From Rhodobiaceae bacterium (GTDB lineage: Bacteria > Pseudomonadota > Alphaproteobacteria > RS24), in NCBI GenBank assembly GCA_002683515.1, contig NYTN01000086.1, positions 1 to 14,314 of the forward strand: 14,314 bases of DNA, written 5' to 3'. Shown piece after piece: positions 1-6,502 of the stretch. Position numbers and translations under genes: made by a program. Position 1 is the first letter of the stretch. Each line of letters begins with the position of its first letter. A model generated the notes under the pieces. That model worked only from the letters and a program-made list of their open reading frames with translations, ran no database searches and was not told the DNA's origin.

Positions 1-1105
1 CCTGTATTTCAGCCGTGGCGGCTAGTGTTCCGGGGCGTGGGCTATATTTAAATGAATAAGCTTGCGCATAAGTAACCTGCCTCACAAGATCAAGCGTGGC
101 CGTGAAATCCTCTTCAGTCTCGCTCGGAAAGCCGACGATGAAATCAGAGGACAAAGCAATATCAGGCCGCGCTGCACGGATGCGGTCAACCAGCATGATA
201 TATTCTTCTGCCGTATGTTTTCTGTTCATGGCTTTGAGAATTTTATCCGATCCTGCTTGCACAGGCAGATGCAGATAAGGCATCAACTCTGGCAAATCAG
301 CATGGGCTTCTATTAGCGCATCATCCATATCCCGCGGATGCGAAGTAGTATAGCGGAGCCGCTCTACGCCATCGACTTGGGCCAATTGCCTTAACAGATG
401 TCCTAATCCGATATCATCCGCATCAACGTCATGCCAGGCATTAACGTTTTGCCCTAAAAGTGTAATTTCACTCACACCTTTTTGAGCGAGAGATATAACT
501 TCAGCTTCAATTTCCAAGGCTGCACGGGAAACTTCAGCCCCCCTTGTATAAGGCACAACACAAAAAGTGCAGAATTTATCACACCCTTCTTGGACAGTGA
601 CGAAGGCAGCAGGGCTTCGCACCAAAGGCTGGCGGGGTGTTTCAAACAAGGTGGCGAATTTTTCTTCCGCAGGAAAGCTTGTTCTGACAACACCTTTTGC
701 TTTATTAATATGGCCATTTTCCTCAAGCGCGTCTGCCCTATTATCAGCCAGTTCTTCCAGCATATCAGGAAGCGCCTGAAAAGTCTGAGGGCCAAACACC
801 AGATCCACTGTCGGCGCACGAGCTAGCATTTCTTCACCTTCAGCCTGAGCAACACATCCAGCAACTCCGATAATCATATCTTTATTATTATCTTTTAGTT
901 TTTTAAGCCTGCCAAGTTCGGAATAAACTTTATCGGCAGCCTTTTCACGGATATGGCAGGTATTGAGAATAACCATATCAGCCTTATCAGGTTCATCCAC
1001 CGGATGATAGCCAGCCATATTCAGCGCCTCGCCCATGCGTTCGCTGTCATAAACATTCATTTGGCACCCGTAAGTCTTTATAAAGACGGATTTATGCTTT
1101 TCCAT
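1..1105 (-). CDS. miaB: tRNA-2-methylthio-N6-dimethylallyladenosine synthase MiaB, 3' end off the window
   Basis: This is a radical-SAM methylthiotransferase that converts i6A37 to ms2i6A37 in tRNAs reading UNN codons. Translation from ATG at 1103-1105 is open for 368 codons to the window edge. The start MEKHKSVFIKTYGCQMN is typical of MiaB. The three auxiliary-cluster cysteines are seen at C14 (YGCQMN), C50 (NTCHIREKA) and C84 (GCVAQ). The radical-SAM triad CDKFCTFC gives C175, C179 and C182. Further family blocks are LLGQNVNAW, YTTSHPRDM, LHLPVQAGSDKILKAMNR and SDFIVGFPSET. The last part of the radical-SAM domain and the C-terminal TRAM domain lie beyond base 1. It starts 27 bases after the plsC stop and has no strong Shine-Dalgarno, so it is probably translated from the upstream operon. 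HIREKA and the cysteine spacing favour MiaB over RimO or MtaB. Confidence 0.97.
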   Translation of the reverse strand, partial: MEKHKSVFIKTYGCQMNVYDSERMGEALNMAGYHPVDEPDKADMVILNTCHIREKAADKVYSELGRLKKLKDNNKDMIIGVAGCVAQAEGEEMLARAPTVDLVFGPQTFQALPDMLEELADNRADALEENGHINKAKGVVRTSFPAEEKFATLFETPRQPLVRSPAAFVTVQEGCDKFCTFCVVPYTRGAEVSRAALEIEAEVISLAQKGVSEITLLGQNVNAWHDVDADDIGLGHLLRQLAQVDGVERLRYTTSHPRDMDDALIEAHADLPELMPYLHLPVQAGSDKILKAMNRKHTAEEYIMLVDRIRAARPDIALSSDFIVGFPSETEEDFTATLDLVRQVTYAQAYSFKYSPRPGTLAATAEIQ

Positions 1106-1132
1106 ATTTTTCGTTTAGACAGTTTAGAGGTT

Positions 1133-1981
1133 CTAGGCAAGAGGCTTGGCTGTAACTTTAAGTTCGGAGGGTGCGCCAGACGCATGTGTCGCCTCAGCAT
1201 CAGTTAAGCCTACAGTGGTGTTCGCGACACCATTTTGCACCTGGCGATGTGCCGAAACGGCTAACTTCTTTCGCCCCCCTGCCTCGACAAGATTAGTAGG
1301 GGCATGAAAGATTAAATTGATTGTAAACGAGTCACTTCCCAAGACATAAAACATATTGGAAAGCAAACCGACATCCCCAATCCAGGCATACTTAATCCGA
1401 ATGCGTCGGCTCATCGGAATGCCGCTTAATTCTGCAAAAGCCAGAGATAATGGTTGAATGGGTATTGGCTTGTCGTTTCCTAGCACCTCAGCGGCGGCAA
1501 ATAGAGAGGACTTAAAAGGAAAGACAATTGTACCGTCTCCAGTTGTCCCCTCAGGAAAAAGCACCAAACAGCTACCATCAAGCAGCCTGTCCTGCATGGC
1601 ATTTCGCTGATTAGCCGTATCACTCCGCCGATCTCTTTCAATAAAAAGTGTTTTTTGCAATTTCGCCAGGAACCCAAAAATAGGCCAACCAGATATATCC
1701 GCTTTGGCAACAAAATTAATTGGCAAGACAGAGCCAATAGTACATATATCCAGCCATGACACATGGTTGCTGACAATCAACGTGCCGGGCTCAGGTAATG
1801 GCCCAGACACACGCACCCTGACGGCAAGAATCTTGAGAATTACTTTGTGAAAAATTAACGGCAGAATATCATTGCCGGGTACGCGTAAAATAATTATCAA
1901 AAATTGAATTGGTGAAAAAACGACGATGGCAGCCACTACTAATATCAAGCGAATGGCAATGCGAATAATGTCTGGAAGCAT
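1133..1981 (-). CDS. plsC: 1-acyl-sn-glycerol-3-phosphate acyltransferase (PlsC family)
   Basis: This is a lysophosphatidic acid acyltransferase that adds the second acyl chain to make phosphatidic acid at the inner face of the cytoplasmic membrane. The 282-residue protein has a hydrophobic N-terminal segment (about residues 8-32) for membrane binding. The catalytic HX4D motif is NHVSWLD, with H73 and D78. A phosphate-binding block KTLFIERDRR lies at 110-119, and the FPEGTTGDG motif at 142-150. The C-terminal 50 or so residues match no motif I know and look disordered. ATG at 1981 follows the fur stop by two bases (TAATCATG), and an AGGA inside the fur end (1991-1994) lies 9 bases upstream, so translation is probably coupled to fur. 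The family also includes OlsA-type lyso-ornithine-lipid acyltransferases, and the sequence alone does not exclude that substrate. Confidence 0.9.
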   Translation of the reverse strand: MLPDIIRIAIRLILVVAAIVVFSPIQFLIIILRVPGNDILPLIFHKVILKILAVRVRVSGPLPEPGTLIVSNHVSWLDICTIGSVLPINFVAKADISGWPIFGFLAKLQKTLFIERDRRSDTANQRNAMQDRLLDGSCLVLFPEGTTGDGTIVFPFKSSLFAAAEVLGNDKPIPIQPLSLAFAELSGIPMSRRIRIKYAWIGDVGLLSNMFYVLGSDSFTINLIFHAPTNLVEAGGRKKLAVSAHRQVQNGVANTTVGLTDAEATHASGAPSELKVTAKPLA

Positions 1982-1983
1982 GA

Positions 1984-2445
1984 TTAGCTATCCTGATTAT
2001 CGTCAGAAGCACCTACAGGTTTTCTCTGCTCTAGCGGAACGCCGTAAAGTTCCAACCTGTGGTCAACCAGTCTGTACCCCAGCTTTTCGGCAACTTGCCG
2101 CTGGAGTTCTTCAATAGCATCATTTGAAAATTCAATAACTTTCCCGGAATGCAGATCAATGAGATGGTCATGATGATCCTCGGAAATCGTCTCATATCTT
2201 GAGCGCCCATCCCCAAAATCATGGCGGGTCAGAATGCCGGCTTCTTCGAATAATTTGACAGTACGATAAACTGTGGCAATTGAGATGCCCGCATCTTCCA
2301 AAACAGCGCGGCGATGAAGCACTTCAACATCCGGGTGATCGTCTGACTCGGATAATATTCTTGCAATAACGCGACGCTGACCCGTCATGCGCATACCTGC
2401 CCGTTCACATAATACTTCAATTTTGCTATCAACAACCATAATCAT
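1984..2445 (-). CDS. fur: Fur/Mur family metal-responsive transcriptional repressor
   Basis: This is a dimeric DNA-binding metalloregulator of 153 residues. It has an N-terminal winged helix (recognition helix region ISIATVYRTVKLFEEAGIL, residues 54-72) and a C-terminal metal-binding dimerisation domain with HHDHLID at 91-97, GKVIEF at 101-106 and DHRLELYG at 128-135. Candidate metal ligands are E85, H92/H94, E105 and H129. The usual HHDHLIC cysteine is Asp97 and there is no CxxC pair. The only cysteine is C13, so a Cys4 structural zinc site cannot form. This is characteristic of alphaproteobacterial Fur, which in rhizobia acts as the manganese regulator Mur. Whether this one senses Fe or Mn is not decided by sequence. 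The start ATG at 2445 has AGG in the rimI stop region (AGGTAAACATG). An internal ATG two codons later is an alternative. The gene sits between rimI and plsC. Confidence 0.93.
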   Translation of the reverse strand: MIMVVDSKIEVLCERAGMRMTGQRRVIARILSESDDHPDVEVLHRRAVLEDAGISIATVYRTVKLFEEAGILTRHDFGDGRSRYETISEDHHDHLIDLHSGKVIEFSNDAIEELQRQVAEKLGYRLVDHRLELYGVPLEQRKPVGASDDNQDS

Positions 2446-2447
2446 GT

Positions 2448-2963
2448 TTACCTAAAATTAAGCTCTGTTCCAAGCCCGGTTTCCATTAAAAAAGCATCTC
2501 CTTTACCTTCAGGCCCAGCATAATAATTTTTTCGAACACTTGTGCGTTCAAATCCTGCGCGACGATAAAGTCCCAAAGCGGCTATACGATCCGGGGAAAC
2601 CTCCAGCAGCATCCGTTTTGCCCCTTTATTAAAAGCATGCTGCATTGCGGTTTTCAATAATACAGCACCATAGCCTTTACCGCGCTCGCTGGGCAACACG
2701 GTAAAGGTAAAAATCTCAGCAGTCTCAAGGATTATTTGGGTCATAATGAAACCAGCAGAAAACTGGTGAACAAAAACACCGGTCATTGCGAGCATTTCAG
2801 ACATGGCCTTTTCATTCCATTGTTGTTCATAGGCACTTGCGAAGCCGTCCCTGTGCAAATTTGACAGAAAGGCCGGATCAGGTTGTGTCGGGCAAATAAT
2901 CGCCTCCACATCCGAAGGTTCGCCCGGCGAAGTTTTAACAGAAATTTGAGACTTCATATTCAT
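2448..2963 (-). CDS. rimI: GNAT N-acetyltransferase, RimI type
   Basis: This is a predicted ribosomal-protein-S18-alanine N-acetyltransferase or a related N-terminal acetyltransferase. The 171-residue protein has the GNAT acetyl-CoA pyrophosphate loop RGKGYG (94-99) after the strand TFTVLPSE. The RimI-type tail has the blocks EVSPDRIAALGLYRRAGF (121-138) and RKNYY (144-148); these hold the likely general base/acid positions E121 and Tyr147 or Tyr148. The position normally reading EVRxSN is EVSPDR here, a mild departure. The ATG at 2963 has AAAGG 4 bases upstream, inside the end of tsaB; a second ATG lies two codons on. Adjacency to tsaB is the standard tsaB-rimI pairing. Because the N-terminal 50 residues are not well matched to RimI and the family is broad, the precise substrate is an inference. 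Confidence 0.88.
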   Translation of the reverse strand: MNMKSQISVKTSPGEPSDVEAIICPTQPDPAFLSNLHRDGFASAYEQQWNEKAMSEMLAMTGVFVHQFSAGFIMTQIILETAEIFTFTVLPSERGKGYGAVLLKTAMQHAFNKGAKRMLLEVSPDRIAALGLYRRAGFERTSVRKNYYAGPEGKGDAFLMETGLGTELNFR

Positions 2964-2973
2964 GAAACCTTTT

Positions 2974-3714
2974 TCACCCCTCTTGACGTGTCAAATAACT
3001 GGATGCGCTTGGAAGGGCTGCATCCGGTGGGCGTAAATACAAAGGCTCCGGCGGTGGCGTGCTTTCCTCTAAGGCCTCCTGACGGGCAACCCAGTCCGCA
3101 ATCAAACCAGCTTGCGGCCAAGGTGGTATTTCCAGACAGGTAAACTCAACGCGTCGCATCTGTGTTGCAATAATTTCAGCACCAGAGCCAATGATGTTGG
3201 GTCGAGTTACACCCTGTTCCTCTATAATTTCAACTAACGCTTCGGGTGTATGCGACATGGCATCAGTAATGGGAATACCTTGCGCATCAAAAATCTGGCA
3301 ATAAAGCTCGCCTCGCCGTGCATCAATTGCAACAATCGATTGACGCCCTCCATTACCCCCCGGCATTTTTTGTACGGGTAAGGTAAGGGCATGCGTAGTT
3401 GTGATGGAATATATCGGCAATCGATGGCTAATACGAATGGCACGCATCGCCGCTAAACCCAAACGCACGCCTGCAAATGTTCCGGGCCCTATGGTGACGC
3501 CCAACCTAGCAATATCATTTAGGCTAACGCCTGAAGAGGTCAGAATATCAGCAATCATTAAAGGAAGTTTTTCAGTGTGCCCGCGACCTGTTTCTTCAAG
3601 GCGCTCAATGATAGTGCCATCTGAAAGTGCAAGCGCAACCGAACATGCTTGTTGTGAGGTATCACAAGCCAGAACTGAAGGGCAGTGTTGCGGATTAGGC
3701 AAGGGCGCAAGCAT
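2974..3714 (-). CDS. tsaB: tRNA threonylcarbamoyladenosine biosynthesis protein TsaB
   Basis: This is an ASKHA-fold scaffold protein that pairs with TsaD (with TsaE and TsaC/TsaC2) to make t6A37 in ANN-decoding tRNAs. From ATG 3714 it has 246 residues. The N-terminal strand VLACDTS (15-20 region) corresponds to the usual ILAIDTS. GHTEKL (45-50) and GPGTFAGVRLGL (76-87) are strong TsaB signatures. The C-terminal PxPLYLRPPDA block is also typical. The reading frame is open further upstream to a GTG at 3762, which would add 16 residues and overlap the nitroreductase by 68 bases. I chose the ATG because it leaves a 20-base overlap and a length close to the family norm, though neither start has a well-spaced Shine-Dalgarno. 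The stop TGA lies 10 bases before rimI. Confidence 0.92.
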   Translation of the reverse strand: MLAPLPNPQHCPSVLACDTSQQACSVALALSDGTIIERLEETGRGHTEKLPLMIADILTSSGVSLNDIARLGVTIGPGTFAGVRLGLAAMRAIRISHRLPIYSITTTHALTLPVQKMPGGNGGRQSIVAIDARRGELYCQIFDAQGIPITDAMSHTPEALVEIIEEQGVTRPNIIGSGAEIIATQMRRVEFTCLEIPPWPQAGLIADWVARQEALEESTPPPEPLYLRPPDAALPSASSYLTRQEG

Positions 3715-4291
3715 CCTCGAAAGCAAGCCGCGGCGAGCGTTCAAAAACAACTGAGGGATCACCCTGACCCAGATTACAAAGAAAATTTACCTTAACTGTG
3801 CTGTTAGGGAAAAAAGTTTCCTCTACACCTTTTGGGCTAAAGCCGGACATTGGCCCAACATCAAGCCCCATGGCCCGAGCCGCAATCATTAAATATGCGC
3901 CCTGTAAGGAGCCATTCCTGAAAGCTGACTCTGCGGCAAAATTATAGTCATTGCAAAACCACTCCCGGGCCTCAGGCTGATGCGGAAAAAGCTCGGGGAT
4001 ACGATCATAGAATTTAATATCGTGGCCGATAATCGCGCATACAGCGGCTGATTTTGTTTTTTCTTGGTTGCCCCCCATAAGGTGCGGCAATAACTTGGCC
4101 TTACCCTCTTCACTGCGGACAAAGACAACTCGCGCGGGAGAGCAATTAGCGCTCGTGGGGCCATATTTCCAGACATCATAAAGCGCCTTCAGCTTATCAT
4201 CACTTATAGGGGCATCAACATAAGCATTCTGCGAACGCGCCTCACGGAACAATAAATCCAGAGCTTTATTATCAAGCATATTATCCGGCAT
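3695..4291 (-). CDS. RutE-type nitroreductase family flavoprotein (malonic semialdehyde reductase-like)
   Basis: This is a predicted FMN-dependent NAD(P)H oxidoreductase of 198 residues. It matches my recollection of E. coli RutE closely, block by block: LFREARSQNAY, WKYGPTSANCSPARVVF (41-57), EFPH-like LFPHQPEAREWF, ESAFRNGSLQGAYLMIAARAMGLDVGPMSGF and SPRLAFEDACAL. RutE reduces malonic semialdehyde to 3-hydroxypropionate in pyrimidine catabolism. No other rut gene is visible here, so the physiological substrate is open. The frame is open to an ATG at 4312, but the ATG at 4291 has an excellent GAGGGAG with 6-base spacing and gives the usual family length. Its start overlaps the nfuA end by 11 bases and its end overlaps tsaB. 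The proven function could equally be a general quinone or nitroaromatic reductase. Confidence 0.88.
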   Translation of the reverse strand: MPDNMLDNKALDLLFREARSQNAYVDAPISDDKLKALYDVWKYGPTSANCSPARVVFVRSEEGKAKLLPHLMGGNQEKTKSAAVCAIIGHDIKFYDRIPELFPHQPEAREWFCNDYNFAAESAFRNGSLQGAYLMIAARAMGLDVGPMSGFSPKGVEETFFPNSTVKVNFLCNLGQGDPSVVFERSPRLAFEDACALA

Positions 4292-4874
4292 GATTTTCTC
4301 CCTCATCCACACCTTCGGTGGCTCTCACTTCGGTAATTTCGGGAATAAAATGCTTTAGTAAATTTTCAATGCCGTGCTTTAGGGTGGCTGTCGAACTAGG
4401 GCAACCGGCACATGCCCCACGCATGGTCAAAGAAACAACCCCCTCTTCATAGCCGTGGAAAACAATATCGCCTCCATCCTGAGCTACAGCAGGGCGAACC
4501 CGCGTATCAAGCAATTGTTTAATGGTGGAAACAATCTCAGAGTCACCTTCTTCACTTTCATTATCACCGGCGCCTTCTGGCGCAGTCGCCTGATTAATGA
4601 CGGGCAGTCCCGTCAAAAAGAAATCCATCAATGAGGTAAGAAGAAGGGGCTTAAGTTGCTGCCAATCATCTTCGGATTTGGTTATAGTAATAAAGTCAGA
4701 ACCAAGAAATACACTGCTGACCTGAGGAATCTTGAAAAGTGTTTCCGCAAGAGGAGAGGCTTTCGCGCTCTCAGCATTCGGGAAATCAGCCGGTGGGGCG
4801 GCTCCCATGACATCTCTTCCGGGAAGAAATTTCAATGTTGCTGGGTTCGGGGTTTCTTCAGTTTGTATAAACAT
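4281..4874 (-). CDS. nfuA: Nfu-type Fe-S cluster carrier/scaffold protein (NifU C-terminal domain)
   Basis: This carrier delivers [4Fe-4S] clusters to client proteins in the cytoplasm. The 197-residue protein has the Nfu N-terminal domain of the mitochondrial/alphaproteobacterial NFU1 type, beginning MFIQTEETPNPATLKFLPG and reaching about residue 88. A short acidic linker (about 100-112) follows, then the NifU C-terminal domain (113-190) with RPAVAQDGGDI and the cluster-binding CxxC in RGACAGCPSST (C155, C158). The N-terminal domain is the Nfu_N type, not the A-type-like one of enterobacterial NfuA, so the protein is closer to NFU1 and many alphaproteobacteria label it simply NifU-family. ATG 4874 has GGAG with a 5-base spacer. 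It follows usp after 51 bases and overlaps the next gene. Linkage to fur and to the Fe-S enzyme MiaB fits an Fe-S role. Confidence 0.93.
   Translation of the reverse strand: MFIQTEETPNPATLKFLPGRDVMGAAPPADFPNAESAKASPLAETLFKIPQVSSVFLGSDFITITKSEDDWQQLKPLLLTSLMDFFLTGLPVINQATAPEGAGDNESEEGDSEIVSTIKQLLDTRVRPAVAQDGGDIVFHGYEEGVVSLTMRGACAGCPSSTATLKHGIENLLKHFIPEITEVRATEGVDEGENHAG
4298..4304 (-). promoter_or_regulatory. Strong Shine-Dalgarno for the RutE-like gene, inside nfuA
   Basis: GAGGGAG lies within the last codons of nfuA, with spacer AAAATC (6 bases) before ATG 4291. It decides the start: the longer frame from 4312 would place this element inside the coding sequence. Seen directly in the sequence; its use is inference. 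Confidence 0.7.
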
Positions 4875-4925
4875 TTTTTCTCCAGATACGGGTAGCGCTT
4901 TATTTACTCCATGCGCTGAACTTAT

Positions 4926-5402
4926 TTAAGTCAGCGCGTCTATTTCATCATCAGTCAACTCGCCCGGCACCACTGTGACGGGAATATGAAAACCCGCCTT
5001 TCCATTTGCCAAAGCGCCGACAAGCGGCCCTGGACCTGCGGGATCCGTGCCGGCGGCCAGCACAAGTGTTGAGATAGTTTTATCACCATTGATTAGATCC
5101 ATCACCTGCTCAATTCTGTTACCCTCCATTATATGGGTTTCCGGTGAACGTCCGGCAATCTTTTCAACCTCGGCGGAAAGTTCTGCAAGTATCTGCTCGG
5201 CATTCTCCTTAGCCTCTTCTTTCATCAGCGTTTCAACGCCAAGCCAATGCTCGAAACCGCCTGGCTCCAATACAACCAAAAGAGCTAACTGACCGCCGTT
5301 ACCATGCGCCCGCCTCTCAGCCCAACGAAAGGCAGCCCGAGATTCGGGCGTGCCATCTACGACAACCAAAAATTTTCGAGGCAAATGTGCGTCTTTATAC
5401 AT
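4926..5402 (-). CDS. Universal stress protein (UspA family)
   Basis: This is a single-domain Usp of 158 residues. It opens with the first Usp strand FLVVVDGTPESRAAFRWAER (D16 being the conserved acidic residue) and has ALLVVLE (40-46), a long helix 57-84, the strand STLVLAAG (111-118) and the closing strand HIPVTVVPGE. The nucleotide-binding loop normally reading G-x2-G-x9-G-S/T is GTDPAGPGPLVGAL (118-131) here, which does not fit the consensus and has Ala in place of Ser/Thr. ATP binding is therefore uncertain. The fold assignment is firm; the role is not, since Usp proteins are assigned generally to stress adaptation. ATG 5402 has AAGG 12 bases upstream, rather distant. It lies between trpS (80 bases upstream) and nfuA (51 bases downstream), a common alphaproteobacterial neighbourhood. 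Confidence 0.88.
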   Translation of the reverse strand: MYKDAHLPRKFLVVVDGTPESRAAFRWAERRAHGNGGQLALLVVLEPGGFEHWLGVETLMKEEAKENAEQILAELSAEVEKIAGRSPETHIMEGNRIEQVMDLINGDKTISTLVLAAGTDPAGPGPLVGALANGKAGFHIPVTVVPGELTDDEIDALT

Positions 5403-5482
5403 ATTATTAAAGTGCCTTATCTCAAATGATACGGCAAGCGCTGTTTAATTCTTGTTCTTGATCGTAAAATATTAAAACCGCC
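5403..5482. other. trpS-usp intergenic gap
   Basis: This is an 80-base AT-rich gap and the second largest one inside the minus-strand run. It holds a six-base tandem TTCTTG TTCTTG (5449-5460) and a self-complementary AGCGCT, but I find no convincing -35/-10 pair and no hairpin followed by a T run. It could hold a promoter for usp-nfuA or simply be spacer. Confidence 0.4.
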
Positions 5483-6502
5483 TTACGCTGAAAAACCAAC
5501 CATTTTTTTCACCTGCGCCAAAACAGGGCTAGCGATAGCATCAGCACGCGCCGCACCATCTGAAAGAACAGTCTCAAGGTGCTCGGGGGCATCAAGCAAA
5601 CGGGACATTTCAGTGCCTATCGGGGCAAGTGTCTCAACTGCCAAATCTGCCAGAGCAGGCTTGAACTCTGAGAATTGCTTGCCCCCATATTCTGTGAGAA
5701 CAGTCTCAACGTCTTGACCAGATAGGGCTGCAAAAATACCCACAAGATTCAAAGCTTCAGGACGTCCCTCGAGCCCTTCCTTCGCGCTAGGGAGCGGATG
5801 GGGGTCTGTTTTGGCTTTCCTGATTTTTTTGGCAATCTCATCAGCATCATCCGTGAGCGTGATACGCGACATGTCGGATGGTTCGGATTTGGACATTTTA
5901 CGCGACCCGTCACGCAATGACATCACACGCGTAGCCGCCCCAGCAATAAACGGCTCAGGAAGCGGGAAAAAAGGCGGCGCATCTTCACCGAGATAATCAT
6001 GGTTGAATTTTTGGGCAATATCTCGTGCCAGCTCAAGGTGCTGTTTTTGATCATCCCCAACAGGCACATGCGTTGCACGATAGGCCAAAATATCCGCAGC
6101 CATAAGGTTGGGGTAAACATAAAGACCGACAGACGCATTTTCACGGTTTTTGCCTGCTTTTTCTTTAAACTGGGTCATTCGATTCAGCCACCCAATGCGA
6201 GAAACACAATTTAAAATCCAACCCAATTCAGCGTGAGAAGAAACGCGGCTCTGATTGAAAACAACATGTTTATTTGCATCCACGCCAGCGGCAAGAAAAG
6301 CTGCGGTCACTTCGTAAATATTCTGCTTCAGTTCCTTGGGATCCTGCCAGACAGTAATAGCGTGCAAATCAACGACACAATATATGCATTCATGGCTACC
6401 CTGCAGGGCAACAAAGTTTTTAATCGCGCCAAGATAATTGCCGAGGTGAAGATTGCCTGTTGGCTGTACACCCGAAAAGACCCGTGGATGGAAATCCGTC
6501 AT
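5483..6502 (-). CDS. trpS: Tryptophan--tRNA ligase
   Basis: This is a class Ic aminoacyl-tRNA synthetase that charges tRNA-Trp with tryptophan. Its 339 residues are the usual bacterial length. The HIGH-type motif is PTGNLHLGNY (14-23), with GVQPTGNLHLGNYLGAIKN typical of TrpS. Other family blocks are LNRMTQFKEKAG (106-117), YPNLMAADILAY (130-141) and PVGDDQKQHLELARDIA (147-163). The KMSKS loop is RKMSKSEPSD (201-210). All expected catalytic blocks are present and there is no truncation. ATG 6502 directly abuts the murJ stop (TAGATG), with a strong AAGGGGG at 6510-6516 and a 7-base spacer, so it is a close downstream partner of murJ. I see no sign of tryptophan attenuation upstream, as murJ coding sequence occupies that space. 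Confidence 0.98.
   Translation of the reverse strand: MTDFHPRVFSGVQPTGNLHLGNYLGAIKNFVALQGSHECIYCVVDLHAITVWQDPKELKQNIYEVTAAFLAAGVDANKHVVFNQSRVSSHAELGWILNCVSRIGWLNRMTQFKEKAGKNRENASVGLYVYPNLMAADILAYRATHVPVGDDQKQHLELARDIAQKFNHDYLGEDAPPFFPLPEPFIAGAATRVMSLRDGSRKMSKSEPSDMSRITLTDDADEIAKKIRKAKTDPHPLPSAKEGLEGRPEALNLVGIFAALSGQDVETVLTEYGGKQFSEFKPALADLAVETLAPIGTEMSRLLDAPEHLETVLSDGAARADAIASPVLAQVKKMVGFSA

Noticed and set aside
482..826. Open frame of 114 codons on the plus strand inside miaB
   Set aside because: It is antisense to the intact, motif-bearing miaB frame, and its translation shows no recognisable domain.
3715..3762. GTG-started 16-residue N-terminal extension of TsaB
   Set aside because: It would overlap the nitroreductase by 68 bases and precede the conserved first strand by far more than usual; the ATG at 3714 is preferred, though not proven.
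4292..4312. Longer start of the RutE-like gene at 4312
   Set aside because: The strong GAGGGAG with ideal spacing points to ATG 4291, and the shorter protein matches the family length.
4894..4917. Inverted repeat AGCGC / GCGCT with a 14-base loop between usp and nfuA, as a possible terminator
   Set aside because: The stem is only five pairs with a long loop, and no T run follows on the minus strand. It also sits just before the nfuA ribosome-binding site, where a terminator would be odd.
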